Below are positions 1 to 11,768 of a DNA stretch of 64,000 nucleotides, piece after piece. The stretch covers positions 84,878,627 through 84,942,626 of the forward strand of contig NC_077223.1 in assembly GCF_024763615.1 (NCBI RefSeq). The letters run 5' to 3'. Origin of the DNA: Phlebotomus papatasi. Its lineage: Eukaryota; Arthropoda; Insecta; Diptera; Psychodidae. Within the stretch, counting starts at the first letter, position 1. Every line of letters starts with the position of its first letter. A program made the position numbers and the translations under genes. The notes under the pieces are model-generated. The model saw nothing but the letters and a program-made list of their open reading frames with translations, was not told the DNA's origin and ran no database searches.

Positions 1-1003
1 ATTCTCAATTCATTAAATCGTGCAGAAAAGCCCACTTTTAAATTCTAATATCTTGTTGGCATTTGGCTGTATAGGTTAACTATTTTTGTAAAATGAATAG
101 AAAGAACCGAAACCTTCGTGAAATCACTGTTAAAGGATAACTTTTATCATTTTTTTCTATAATGAAAGAGATAATTATGCGAATTTGTACTACTATCACT
201 TTAAAGCAGCAATAATACTTTTCCGGTGTATTTCTGACACCTTGCCCGCTTTTACCATAAATAAAAGATCTGGGCATACCGTATGCCAGACTTAGGCACT
301 TAGCAATTTTCGTCAAGAATTGATCTTTTAAAAGTTTTGACGTTTCTGCCCACAGTGATAACGGAAACTTTCTTTAAAAAAGCAGTTTTTTTAAACTGCT
401 CCGTGTCAATTAAATTGCTCCGTGTAAATTGCGTCTAGTCGGCTTTAGTGTACGTGTACGCACTATTTTTACCTCCAGGGAATCACAATTACTTGAATCT
501 CATTTAAAAATACATTCGTTGTGAAATTAAAACAAATTTCTTTATGGGAACTTACTCAGATGACAGCTCGCAATGGCATGCAAGTGCCACAAGAAAACTC
601 GATATGAATGGCACTATCCGCACTATTAAAACTGTTTTAATTTTAATTTTTAATTATTATGAAAAAAAGTTTAGACAAATTCGTGAAGTAATTTCTCAAT
701 GAAATATGGCCCATTAATTGTCAAAATTGTTGTTTCGACTGCCAATGTAAAATGACATAATTTTCTTTTATTTAATAAAAGTTCAAAACTTAGCAGTTAA
801 CATCAGTTAATAGCAGTTTGTGTATAATTTTAAGATCTAAATCTCTATCTATAATAATATTTTCAACTCTGATTTGACACTAAGGAAACCACACGATATC
901 TGTAAATCTACCACTATATTCAATAATAATTCCATGTGACTCTTTGACTTCAATTTGGTGTATGATTTGCTACCACACACGAGTAATTTCCATTGAAAAA
1001 CTA

Positions 1004-1039
<36 letters not shown>

Positions 1040-2205
1040 AAACACATCAAAACCATTAGAATTTTTCTTGAATAAATCTGAGACATGAATGGTTACCATT
1101 ATGGAGTGAATTAGTGCGGTAGACAAAAGTGGAAAGGGAGGTTAAGAAAAAGATTTGCAAAAAAAAATCCACACATAAAATGAAAATGTTAATAAAAACC
1201 GCAATGTTTGCGGTTAGTAAGACGTTCTAATTCTCTCGAGACATGATGAGAAGTTGATGATTAGTTTGACGGAGTGGTTGGAATGAGATGGAGATAGTAA
1301 ATAAAAACACAATTGGCCAGAGATGGAAAAAAAGTGAGAGAGATGGAAGAATCATGAGCACTGTGAAACTGTATTTTTGCGAATGATATGAAGGTGAAAA
1401 AGTTAAATTCATTAATTAAGTTAAATGAATTTTTCTTTTCTTTCTATATTCGCACTGGAGCAATAAGACACAGTTCATAAATTTTGTTGTAAATTGATGA
1501 ATAAAGTAAGTCAATGGACAATTTTCAATCTCCTCTGGGAGAGCGACATACTTTGTCGTCTGGTTCATCATGCAATTGAACTTTCGTATCGGATCTAGCT
1601 GTTTTTTTTTACTTCTCTATGCTAAAGTACTATCTGTGATGGCAAGTGCTCCTATATAAATTTCATAGCATAATCCCTGTTGAGTGATTTTAACAGAAAG
1701 TGGATTGTGGACTTCCTTTGGCGGGGAATTGTAGTGGAAACTCTACTTATAGTAATGACATAAATTTTCAGTTCTAGTCGCAATATGTGACTTGGGTGCA
1801 AGATATCATAATTCTCCCGGAGAGCTTTTATAACATCCAATGGAGTTTCAATTGAAGAAATTTCCCGGATAATGTGAGGATGAGAGAGAGAGTTGAACGA
1901 CTCGATGCGAATTACGAGATTACGCTATATTGCGTTTCTCATCAAAACTCCAACATTTAAAACAGGGTTGGTGAGAAAAGTTGTTGAAAAAAACATGAAA
2001 TAATAGTTACTACATTGTAGAATATTTAGTACAGGCATTTACTAAAATATCTCGTTATAAATTTGTAGTGAAATAGCCTCGTAAATTCGAGGGAACGCTG
2101 ATCGTGATAAATGATGTAATTAAAGTACTTATTAAAAAAAAAGAAAATAAAAATATTGAAGCCAAAAGGATTCCAATAAAAAGAGCCAGAAACTTAGCCT
2201 AATAA
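1..2205. other. AT-rich non-coding sequence, no gene seen
   Basis: No convincing exon, RNA gene or transposon protein is visible. It is probably upstream intron or intergenic sequence of Mbs. The only distinct feature is an (AT)n microsatellite at 1009-1036. Confidence 0.6.
1009..1036. repeat. (AT)n microsatellite
   Basis: Uninterrupted alternation of A and T for 28 bases. Confidence 0.95.
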
Positions 2206-2421
2206 CCTAGACACACTTACGACTTAAGCCGAAAGATGGCTCAACGTAACTATATTTAATATAACGATCAGATTACATTTCCATCAGTTTGTAACTAATA
2301 CATTTCTTGCCTTAAGTCGAGAAAAGGCTTAGTGGAAAACTGTTGGGAATTCAGTCAAATTATTATTTTGATTATAATTACGTTAAGCCGTCTGTCGGCT
2401 TAAGTCATAAGTGTGCCTAGG
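2206..2421. mobile_element. MITE-like inverted-repeat element, CCTAGACACAC ends
   Basis: The left end CCTAGACACACTTACGACTT is matched in reverse complement by the right end (...AAGTCATAAGTGTGCCTAGG), and the pairing continues through GCCG...GGCTYAACGTAA for about 40 bp on each side of an AT-rich centre. It has no coding capacity. A clear target duplication was not found, so the boundaries may be a few bases off. Confidence 0.75.
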
Positions 2422-2574
2422 GCATAAACTTATTGTGTATGAAAGTTTACAAAATATTATTATATTCCTTCACTTAGTACTAGTAAAACGAATATTGCTA
2501 ATACAAAATGATATTTACTAATTAAAAACATTCACAGTACATTTGCTTAAGATGTTAAAGTTAATCATTTAGTA

Positions 2575-2693
2575 CAGAGGAGTGCAAGAATCGTTTGAAA
2601 CCGAAAAAACGTCAAATGAAACTTGTACATCAATGGTCAAAACGCTACCTGAATAAACTTTATTCGGTTTCAAACAGTTCTTGCACCCCCCTG
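2575..2693. mobile_element. hAT-type MITE, copy 1
   Basis: A 119-bp element with ends CAGAGGAGTGCAAGAA / TTCTTGCACCCCCCTG and inverted repeats of about 35-40 bp around GTTTGAAACCGAA. It is flanked by a perfect 8-bp duplication ATTTAGTA (2567-2574 and 2694-2701). Eight-base duplications and CAGNGG-like ends are typical of hAT elements. A second copy lies at 5226-5353. Confidence 0.9.
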
Positions 2694-2867
2694 ATTTAGT
2701 ACATTCATGTACTAATACAAGTCAGGATGAAAATGCTAATTAATTGCGTTCTGAAATTAAGACTAGTAACGATTATAAAGATAAATCGTATTTTTAATTT
2801 CTTTAGGATATTCAGAAATTTTTATTTTAGTACAAGACAAATTTAGTACATGTGGTACTTGCGGAAG

Positions 2868-3125
2868 AAATTGAACTGGTGGTGGTGGCTCGACAAGATT
2901 TCTCTTGCTAAAGGTGTCTTAGCGTAGCTTAGGGTCAACTGACTGTCGACTCAGAGCATTATACCATCGGAAGGTATGACCGCTCTCTGCTGAAAGGTAC
3001 ACGCCCTCTACTTCCCATTCAAAGGGCTACCACTAGGGACAAAACACTTCGTGTACATCACTCCTGGAATTCTTAATAACGGCATGGACAGGGACCTTAG
3101 TCGTGGAACCGGTTCGTCTTATATT
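2868..3125. other. Unrecognised block of higher GC
   Basis: This piece stands out from its surroundings by a more balanced base composition and few long A/T runs. No clear open frame or known RNA could be read on either strand. It may be a decayed transposon fragment or SINE; I cannot assign it. Confidence 0.35.
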
Positions 3126-4475
3126 TACTATTTTATGTCCTCGATTGAGATATAATTTTAAATTTCTTGTTTAAGTTCTAAAGAGCTGTTATGGACTATT
3201 AGTGTATTGGACATAGATTTTTGTTTTTGATAATGTATGAAAAAGTCTGTTAGTTTCTCCGCTGTTTTTCTTTAGAGGTATATTGAGAACGCTAAGACGG
3301 CGATGGACACAAGGGAAGTTGGAAAAATTTCAAGTAGTGTTCTGGATATTTTGAAGATCCCTGTGTATTTTGAACTCTTTCAATTCTCCATCTCATTCGC
3401 TTCTTTTGGTCTTTTTTGCCACCCATCTCAAGTGCTACTTAATTGCAATTGTACAAAAGTTATTAGATCAGCTCCATTTAATTGGTCTCTCTCTTTCTCA
3501 CTTGTTTATACGGTTTTGTTATTGCTGGAGTTCCAACATTAGAAAATATGTGTCTGTAGCACTATATTTTTGCACTCTATAAATATATCCACATAACACT
3601 ATTAACATTAGCAATTCTATACTATTTATATTTTTCTCCTGATGCTTAACCACTAATATAGAAGTTAATTTTCAATCGTAACACAGTGAGAGAAGTCACA
3701 AATAATAACAATAATCGTAATAATGAAGGAGAACACTCACTATAACACCATGCCAAGAGAAATAGGAGAAGTTGATGGAGAGAAAAAAAAATGACATAGA
3801 ATAGTGTTTCACTTTTTTTCCACGGTTTTTCTTCATTCTCCATACTTCAGCACCTTTTTCCACCCAACAATCTCTTTGACATTGTGCGTGCCTGTAGCGT
3901 CATACTCTACTTTTCTCGTCTGTCTTCTTGTAAATTAAAAATTAACTCACACACGGTTGAGTCTTATTGACGGGTTATTGCGAAATCTTGTTAAATGCCA
4001 ATAATGTGCACGATAATTTGCAAAATTTACAATTTATTGATTTTTCACAATGAATGGCTTTTTTAATCATCACTCAATGTGATGAAGTTTTTATGGGTGA
4101 GCTTGTGATTTATTTACACAAGAATTAACTCGTATAAGACAATATTGGATGACAATATGCATTAACGATTTGATGCTTTTGATGCAACATTGCTAATTTA
4201 TTGACGTTAATAAATATGTAGATAACTTATCTGTGTGTACATTTTTAGTGACTCCCTTATTGGTGTATATATATTGAAAAAGCTTTCAAAATACGCCTAT
4301 ATGAAGAATTAATAATAGTATATTTTAGAGATTTTGTACTAAAAAAAACATGTCTCTTACATAAGAAGAAGAAATAATAGAAGTGTTAAACTAAAATAAT
4401 GATTCAAAGGGATCACGGTTACTTATTTGATTTGCTTGAGGTTGTATATTTGGTTTTTTGTTAAAATAAGTTGTA
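3126..4475. other. AT-rich non-coding sequence, nothing recognised
   Basis: Short open frames here (for example at 3303-3582) have no family resemblance, no conserved motif and no splice support. Nothing else is seen. Confidence 0.55.
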
Positions 4476-4740
4476 CACTGAGAAAAAAAAGAGGGTGCGA
4501 TTAACATTTTTTCCTCATAACATTAACACTTTTTAGGTGTAAAAATATATCAACATTTTTTAATGTTAATTTTACGCCTTTTCATGGGTAAAAAGGGTAA
4601 AATTAACATGAAAAAAGGATAACTTTAACCCCTAATACACCTAAAAAGGGTATTATTTACACCGATTTCGGATCAATACTGCAGGGTAAAATTAACATTT
4701 CTGGAATGTTAATTTAACTTTTTCGGATTTCTCTCAGTGT
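4476..4740. mobile_element. CACTGAGA-ended MITE, copy 1 (full)
   Basis: An element of about 265 bp begins CACTGAGAAAAAAAAGAG and ends GGATTTCTCTCAGTG. Several internal inverted pairs are visible (GGTGTAAAAA/ACACCTAAAAAGG; TTAACAT/ATGTTAA). It is flanked by GTA/TAC bases that could be part of a palindromic target. Related copies lie at 30140-31275, 45556-46034 and 46269-46394. Confidence 0.8.
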
Positions 4741-4869
4741 ACTAAAAAGAGGACATTACATTTCTAGAACATGCTTGACGTTTAGTACAACTCTGTTAGT
4801 AATTGAAATAGTAGTTTTTCTTCGCTGATTTTAAAAGCAAGAACAATGTTTTGACGATAGTAAGTCGGG

Positions 4870-6345
4870 GCTCTCACACTAACCTCCTCCGGTCCTGGCG
4901 CCTCTATGACATCTCCCTTCAATACCTCAGCACCCCCAGCTGTTTAAGGACACTGTCCACTACTTCCTTCCATCGTTTTCTATAGGGCGTCCTCTCATTT
5001 TTGTTCCCTCAGGCTTACTATTTAGTGGCTTTTTGGGCATCCTTTCAGCTGGTATTCGGTGGATGTGTCTGGCTGCTCATAAAGGAGCTCCAGCTTATGG
5101 TTCGTCCGGATACAGTACTCTCCATTAACTGTTTCCTTAACTGTGTCATGGATCCGTCTCAGCATTCGTCTCTCGGGTCATCGGTACTACCTCTAAACCA
5201 TAAATGAAAATAGGACTCACTATAGCAAAGGTGTGCAAAAACCGTTGAAACCGAATTAACGTCAAAATAAGTTTGTTATAGTAGCGTTTTGACCATTGAC
5301 GTATATGTTTCATTTGACGTTTATTCGGTTTCAACGGTTCTTGCACGCCTCTGCACTATAGTTTTGTATATTATGATCTTCGATGACCGGGAGATGTGTC
5401 GAGAACGGAATCTTGTCGATAGAGCATGGGATCACCTAATCGCTCATTGACCTCCATCTTCTCACTGTTGTCAGATTTCACCGTGGATCCGAGGAAGCTT
5501 TTGACGACTTAAAAGTTTCAAGAATCGAGAATGAGATTGTAGTGGTATCTTGGTGCCGTGGAGCCGGTTGCCATGTATTTCGTCTTTCCCTCGATTACTT
5601 TGAGTCCTATTCTGTCCACGACAGTCGCTAAGATGACGAACGCTTCCTTCACCGCTACCGCACTACGACCCATGACATTGATACACATACGCAAACAGTT
5701 GCGACTACTTATAGAGAATGTATGATCGTTGGTTGTAACCAGAGATTCTAAAAAGTTGTCCGTCTCTGTTGACTGTAGCATAATCCTGTCTGAAATCAAC
5801 AAATAACTTATGCACAGTGATTCCGTGATCCCAGCATTTTTCTAGCACGTGGCGAACATTAAATAGCTGGTCCGCTGTAGATTTCCCAGATTGGATTCCT
5901 CGGAATCCCGGCTGGTACTCTTCGATCGCTTTCTCGACGTACGATTTCAACCTCGTTAGGCCTGTTAGTATCAATTTCGACAGGACTTTATACACTGAAT
6001 CCAGAAGAGTAATTCCCCTGTAGTTATTGCAGTCTAGTTTGTCTCCTTTCTTGTATATTGGGACAATTGTGGCAACGTTCCAATCGTTAGGCAACGTCTC
6101 CGACTCCCAGGAGCCACGGATAAGACCGTAAATTCGGTTGTACAGTGCCACTTTTCCATATTTAATCAGTTCTGCTGGGATGTAATCATCTCAAGGGAGC
6201 TTTATGGCTTTTCACGTTTTGAATGGCTACAGCAAACTCCGTCTAGTCCGGAGCCTCCTCGTTTCGTTGGTCAGTGCCATCTTCCTCCTCGATCCCCTCT
6301 GATGTAGATTCTTCTGCATTGAGGAGGCTCTTGAATGAATTCCTC
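4870..6345 (-). pseudogene. Degenerate RTE-like LINE fragment (reverse transcriptase and C-terminus)
   Basis: Read on the - strand from about 6340 down to 4870, broken frames give a reverse-transcriptase order: a KAP..D.IPAELIKYG-like start, NDWNVATIVPIYKKGDKLD, NNYRGITLLDSVYKVLSKLI, EEYQPGFRG, then STADQLFNVRHVLEKCWDHG and VDFRQDYATVNRD, further on a KVIEGKTKYM motif, and finally a C-terminal part with LELLYEQPDTSTEYQ, ERMPK and KPEG..MRGRP. This order is that of RTE-type LINEs of animals. Stop codons and shifts break the frame at several points, and the YADD catalytic box was not found intact, so the copy is dead. A hAT-type MITE at 5226-5353 interrupts it. The 5' end is missing, as usual for LINE copies. 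Confidence 0.85.
5226..5353. mobile_element. hAT-type MITE, copy 2, nested in the RTE fragment
   Basis: A 128-bp element with ends CAAAGGTGTGCAAAAACCG / CGGTTCTTGCACGCCTCTG sharing the terminal and internal sequence of the copy at 2575-2693 (GTTGAAACCGAAT...GTTTGACGTT). It has a perfect 8-bp target duplication CACTATAG at 5218-5225 and 5354-5361. The duplication lies within the RTE-like sequence. Confidence 0.93.
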
Positions 6346-7029
6346 TCATCTCCTTAGCACATTCTCTGTCTGCACAAGGGTGTTTGCTGATTGTCATCTA
6401 AATAGTCAAAAAAAAAAGTTTTTTTGGGTTGCTGATAGCCCCCTAACCTATTCCTTCGAAATTCAAACGACAACTCTTTATTGATTTGATTTTGTGAAAA
6501 ATAAACACTCTCTCGTTTTTTTGCTTTGATGTATGACATTATTTTAGTCATAAAATTGCTCTCTATTCGTTCTAATAGTTTTAGTACATGGTGTAAAATG
6601 GGAAAATTGAACGTGATAAATTATTGAATGAAAATACTAAAAATAAATAAATTAGTACACAATATATTAATTTTCTATTATTATATACTTCTTTATTTCA
6701 TTATGTCACGTGAAAAGTAAACATTTTTACTGCTAATTGATATAGAACAGACATGTGCTAAAAATGTTTGCGGTGTAGTCCAAACATTTTCATTATTTTG
6801 TAATATATTTCAATGTAATAGCTTTATTAAGTGAACTAAAATTTTGGAAATATCAATAAAAAAGTTTGTTTTTACCACTAATATTTCATTCGTTGAAAAA
6901 TTCAATTATCTTGAATAGTCTCCAAATTGTTTAATTATTCTTAATCTTATCATTTAATCTTATCATCTGCAAAGCTTCTCAAAACACACTCATATATTGT
7001 CTAATGATGAATTGTGAAAATAAATATGG
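6346..7029. other. AT-rich non-coding sequence, nothing recognised
   Basis: No coding, repeat or RNA feature could be supported here. Confidence 0.5.
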
Positions 7030-7124
7030 CCTATACGACCAGTGATTCGGGATTTTCTGCCGTCTTGCCCGATGAGGTCGGTTGTGAAGTCGGCGGCAGC
7101 CGCAGATGGTTTAAGAGCAAATAA

Positions 7125-7160
<36 letters not shown>
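7030..7160 (+). mobile_element. Probable 3' tail of a LINE or SINE with (CTAT)n
   Basis: A GC-rich segment (GGTCGGTTGTGAAGTCGGCG, GCAGCCGCAGATGG) ends in GAGCAAATAAAT followed by about nine CTAT units (7126-7160). A GC-rich 3' UTR running into a short tandem repeat is the usual 3' end of RTE/CR1-like LINEs or dependent SINEs. No protein part is attached. Confidence 0.6.
7126..7160. repeat. (CTAT)n microsatellite
   Basis: Uninterrupted CTAT repeats, about nine copies. Confidence 0.95.
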
Positions 7161-7161
<1 letters not shown>

Positions 7162-10100
7162 AATCAGTGGGTGTATAAAATCAATTTTAAAGTTGAGTAA
7201 ATCGAAGAAAATATTATGAAAATGGCTCCCGGTTTGCGATAAGCTGCGTGTAATTTATCTTTTTTATTGAGCTTTTTTTTCCTCAGTGTTACTTGAAGAG
7301 TATTATGAATTATTGAAATAAAAATAATAATGTTTCTGATATATCATACTTCAGTATTTTCCAATTTAATGTACGAATAATTAACATTCGTTACTCAATA
7401 TTATACTTTTATGAGCGACATCATTAATTAAATTCATTCTTTTGCTATTTATTTGTCTATTCTTGCCTCAAATAAACATACTCCGCTATAACACGACTCA
7501 AAGTCAGTGAACTTCAATTGATTATTGTTATTATCAAATAAACATGCTGTTTCAAGTCAAAGACAAAGTCCGCAAAAATTAATGACAAATCGCAAATATA
7601 GCAGCATATTGAATGAGTTCATGTTATACACAAAAAAATAAATAAAAATTCTTAGAAATATTGTGAAAATAAAAATATAGCTGTCTGATGCATTTGATAT
7701 GAAACAATTGAATTGTGCACCAATTGACATGGTTATAAAGAGGGTGGAATTTTTTAGCATTGCCCATAATATATATAAGAAAATGTGACTGAGATGGAAA
7801 TAGATGTTGAAAAGATCACAAAACATAAAGTATCCATTACCATTAATCATTTGCCCTGACGAGAAAATTGTCATTCAAGACGCGATATGCAGATTGCGTC
7901 AGAAGAGAGCAATAAAAGTATAACTTTTAACAATATTCCTTATGTATGTTCTCATGGCAATGTCTTAGCATCATGTAAGCTATAACTGAGATTGAGATGG
8001 AGGGTTCTGTTCTGTTGGATGCTTGGCAGCACTCAGTGAAAAATTGGGAAATAATTATGACCCGAAGACCATTAATTTAATTACCAAATCGAATTGTTCA
8101 CTTGCCTCTATGTTATCTTATTTTTTTTCTTTGCCCCAATTGATATTTATGATTATATTTTTCAGTGTGATTTCTTGTGGTAGTAGTGTGAAAAATGAGT
8201 CAGTTAATTTTTTTTCTTACGCTCAGATGATATTTCAGTTTATATTAATAATATTAATAAGCCCCCAGAGATATGTTTGTGAATATATGGTTGTAAGAAT
8301 AAAATTGATAGCAAAAAATACCTACCAATTCGATTCTCCATGGTAAAGATATTTAAGAAAATGGGGAAAGAGAGGCAAGAAGAAGTGAAACACATGACCA
8401 CAGTCGATGATAGGCCATTATACAACAATATTTCCGAAATAAACTTGTGCGGAATCCACCCACCCACTCAATAATGGCAATGATATCAATGTGTGAGATG
8501 GAAAGAATTATGTTAAAATGCTAAGATCGTGTGTTGATCTTCAATGCGTGAATGGGAGGAAGAGCATGAAATATTTTGTTAATATGGTAAATTGAGATAT
8601 TTGTCAAACGTTTAGCCAAAAAAATGTGAATTTGACTGAAAAATTGCTCTCAGTAATTTGCAGACTTAATCTATAAGGTGGACTTTGTGAAATTCATCAT
8701 ATGATTTGTGATTCATAGTATTTAATTATCTCATTCATGAGAATTTTCTCTTAATCACTTATTTTTGTGCTCTATCGCAACTTTCGCAATATAAACTAGA
8801 AAGTTCTTTTGTTGAATTATGGAGTTATTAACTCTTTCCGGACCGTAGCATATGCTGCAAGCGAATTTCATAATTTTTTAATCAAAAATATCTAAGCTCA
8901 GGAATTAATAGAGGTCTTGCAAAAAATATCTTAACATTTGGACATCCTTATAGTTTTTAATCATCGACAAGAATTGGATTTTTATCAGTTCTGAATAATT
9001 AAAAAACATTGTTTTTCACAGAATATACGTATGCTGCTTTTGGTACTCAGAGTCCCAAAAGAGACGAAAGAGTTAAGGGAGATTGGGGCAAAATTAAACA
9101 GTGGGATGTTATAGTTTTCCTTAATGGACTATTGAGCAAAGTAATATTTATTCAGAGTAAACATCTACGGGCTTCAGCCTTAAGGTTTAGCCATATGGCT
9201 TAACATCTTTAAGTTTTCATCATTCGACATATTTCGAAAAATTATAATTTAGTCTGAAGCCGGCATTCCCCCCTATTCATTAAAATATTTATTGGTCTAA
9301 ATTCAACCTTTATCTTAACAAATTAGGGTCGAATGAACACCTCTTCGATAGGAAACCCCTATTGGCACTTTTGTCAAAATGTTGAAATTTATTTAATGTT
9401 TCTAATAAAATGTAAGTAATATGGCATTTTTTCATTAATCTACGTTTTTCGATAAAGATAACTGTTCAAATTTTGTGTTCCAAATGATACGGAGTAGAGT
9501 GTCAGTAGGTCTTGACACAAGTTCTTAAAGTGTCAATAGGTGTTCCTTTCACTCTATAAGCAAAGATAATTTTTTTTTAACAGACTAATTGTGCACCAGT
9601 TTCTCTTGTAGCATAAATCATTATGCAGTTAACATAACCTTAAATCCACAGTTTTTGTTCTAAACATGTTCAGATTAGACTTAGTACAAATATTTAGTAC
9701 ATGAATGTAACTGAACGTACAAAACCAATATCTATCATCTTAATATTATTCAATACTTTCTGTTTCTGCTTTTAATTAAAACAGAAAAGTCACTATATTC
9801 TGCAACAGACGTGGTCTAATATGTACTAAACCTCTGGGATATTGAAATGTCTACCATTTTTTTCATTTGAATACAAATGAATTATAAAATTATATTATGT
9901 AAAATTGTATTTGAGTAGAAAAGTAAAGTGGATAGATAGGGGAAATATTTCAGGTTTCGCACACGTTCTGGCTTCAAACACTTTATATTATTCCTATATT
10001 CCTTGAATGAATCTGACCTATATAATGGCAAAATATTTTTATAGTTTTAAGTCACACATTTTCTAAAAAAAATTGTATCAGATCAGTCAAATCACCATTT

Positions 10101-10588
10101 TTATTTTTCTTGACTTTTTGCAAAAAAAATGTGAATTTATGAGTTTTAGTACAAGAAGAAACTAGAAAAGATCTGCATGGTTTAGTACACTCCAGATTTA
10201 CAATTTTGTATTATTTTCTGGTTTGACATTTCTACTAGATCTCAAAATTAAAAGTATCTCTCAAGAATTAAATTATATCTAACCTTGTGCTAAATTCTTG
10301 AATAAGTTGGGTTTGTTCTAAAGGTTTTCTAGTCTTCTCAATTTAAAAGGTTCATAATTTTCTTGTTCTTTTTGCTTTAATTTTTCTAAAATATTCAATT
10401 TGTATATTAATTAATTAATAATTAATTAATTATTTGAATATTAATTTTAGGTTTGACTTTTGGAGACAAGATTCTAAAAATATATTTTAGTACCTAGGCG
10501 TACGTTAAGTGTTACCTGATGTTCACTATTCTTTCGTATTTCTTCTTAGATTTTATTTTGAATTAAAAATTATTGACCTAATTTTATG
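7161..10588. other. AT-rich non-coding sequence, mostly featureless
   Basis: Open frames at 7557-7874 (-) and 8023-8346 (+) are hydrophobic, AT-driven and lack family resemblance. A dispersed repeat (TTTAGCCATATGGCTTAA...) occurs at about 9169-9215, with relatives at 20667-20720 and 62988-63040. Nothing else is seen. Confidence 0.5.
9169..9215. repeat. Dispersed repeat GGTTTAGCCATATGGCTTAA, copy 1
   Basis: CTTCAGCCTTAAGGTTTAGC followed by CATATGGCTTAAC is shared, with changes, with 20667-20720 and 62988-63040. GCCATATGGC is itself a palindrome. The parent element is unknown. Confidence 0.6.
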
Positions 10589-10652
10589 CACAGAAAAAAA
10601 TATTTCGCTAAATTATTCGTAAATCGTAATTACTTTTTTGTAAATGCTCGTA

Positions 10653-10904
10653 GGGTAAAGTAATATAATTTGGAATTAGTGTTACAAGTTGGACAATTCA
10701 CTGGTACAAGTTGGAGATGGCTTTTTTCTTGATAAATACAGTACAAAATTTGTTTTTAAGCACAAGGAACCGAATTATAAAACTAAAGCATTAAAAATAT
10801 ATAAATAAAAATGAAGTACTAAATTTATCAAGACAAAAAACCCTGTACAAATTGTACCATTATTGTCCAACTTGTACAACTGTCCAACTTGTACCACTTT
10901 ACCC
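10653..10904. mobile_element. GGGTAAAGT...ACAAGTTGG MITE, copy 1
   Basis: A 252-bp element with inverted ends GGGTAAAGTAATATAATTTG / CAACTTGTACCACTTTACCC, flanked by TA at 10651-10652 and 10905-10906. It shares ends and interior (TACAAGTTGGA...TTTTCTTGA...AGTAC) with 14827-15060. The arms contain repeated ACAAGTTGGAC subunits. Confidence 0.85.
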
Positions 10905-11228
10905 TATAGCCCACTTAAAAAGTTCGTAAAAGTTTACATATCTTCCAAAATTTACATATCTTCACTTCATAAGCATTTTTTATTTCTTTACAAACCTATA
11001 TTCGTAAATGTTTGTAAACACACAGAAAAATGTTTGTCAAATTTTGTCATTTGTTTGTTAAGTATTGCCGAACTGAAGAAATGTTTGTAAAAGAACAACA
11101 ACTGCTCGTAAAATGATGATGTTACGAACAAAATTTGTGGAAAAAGTACAAACTTTTACGATAGTTTTAGTATGTTATACGATTTACGAGCATTTCGTAA
11201 GTCTTCAGTAAGAATTCACAAACATTTA

Positions 11229-11734
11229 AGGTAAAGTGCCCTCGAGGCGACCGGTTCCTCGACTCGACCGGTGGTCAATATTTGAATGTTTTAATTAAGG
11301 GGGTGGCATTACCTCTGAAAAATGCGACCAGTTTTAGTACAATTTTTTTTCGTGTTTTCGTACACATTTCACGTGTTATCTTCAAAACTACGTAGGTTGC
11401 CAATTTGGGATTTTCGGTTGCCTCTTCGTTATTAAATTGGCTTTTATTTCGCATTTATATTTTTTGCTAATTCATTATACAATGACAGAAAACTGCTAAT
11501 AAACCCAAAAGTTTTTTCGGCACGCTAGAAACATATGGGAAATATAGGAAATGTCATGCCCCTGGTTTTAATGGTGAATTTCTATAAAATTGTCACTGAT
11601 TCGTATTTATTTATAGAATAATTGACCTATTAATGTTAGATCATACGCCAAATATTGGTGCAAATATAAATAAATTGAATAAATAAATCTACCGGTCGAA
11701 TTGAGGAACCGATCGACTTGAGGGCACTTTGCCT
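11229..11734. mobile_element. GGTAAAGTGCCCTC MITE, copy 1
   Basis: A 506-bp element, left end AGGTAAAGTGCCCTCGAGGC, right end GACTTGAGGGCACTTTGCCT, inverted and continuing with CGACCGGTTCCTC / GAGGAACCGATCG. TA dinucleotides flank both sides. A shorter relative is at 21802-22038. Confidence 0.85.
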
Positions 11735-11768
11735 TACGAAGCATTTTAGAAATTTTTTTTTTCTGTGT

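Larger units (their letters stand above)
10589..11768. mobile_element. Host element with CACAGAAAAAAA ends, carrying two nested MITEs
   Basis: Left end CACAGAAAAAAATATTTCG and right end (reverse complement ACACAGAAAAAAAAAATTTC) form an inverted repeat continuing into TAAAT...TTCGTAA. Between them two unrelated TA-flanked MITEs are inserted (10653-10904 and 11229-11734). The remaining host sequence is rich in TTCGTAAA/TTTACGAA motifs in both orientations. A related fragment occurs at about 49715-49755. Confidence 0.65.

Noticed and set aside
8023..8346. 107-codon hydrophobic frame
   Set aside because: Looks like a membrane protein only because T-rich DNA encodes Phe/Leu/Ile; no splice context or conserved motif.
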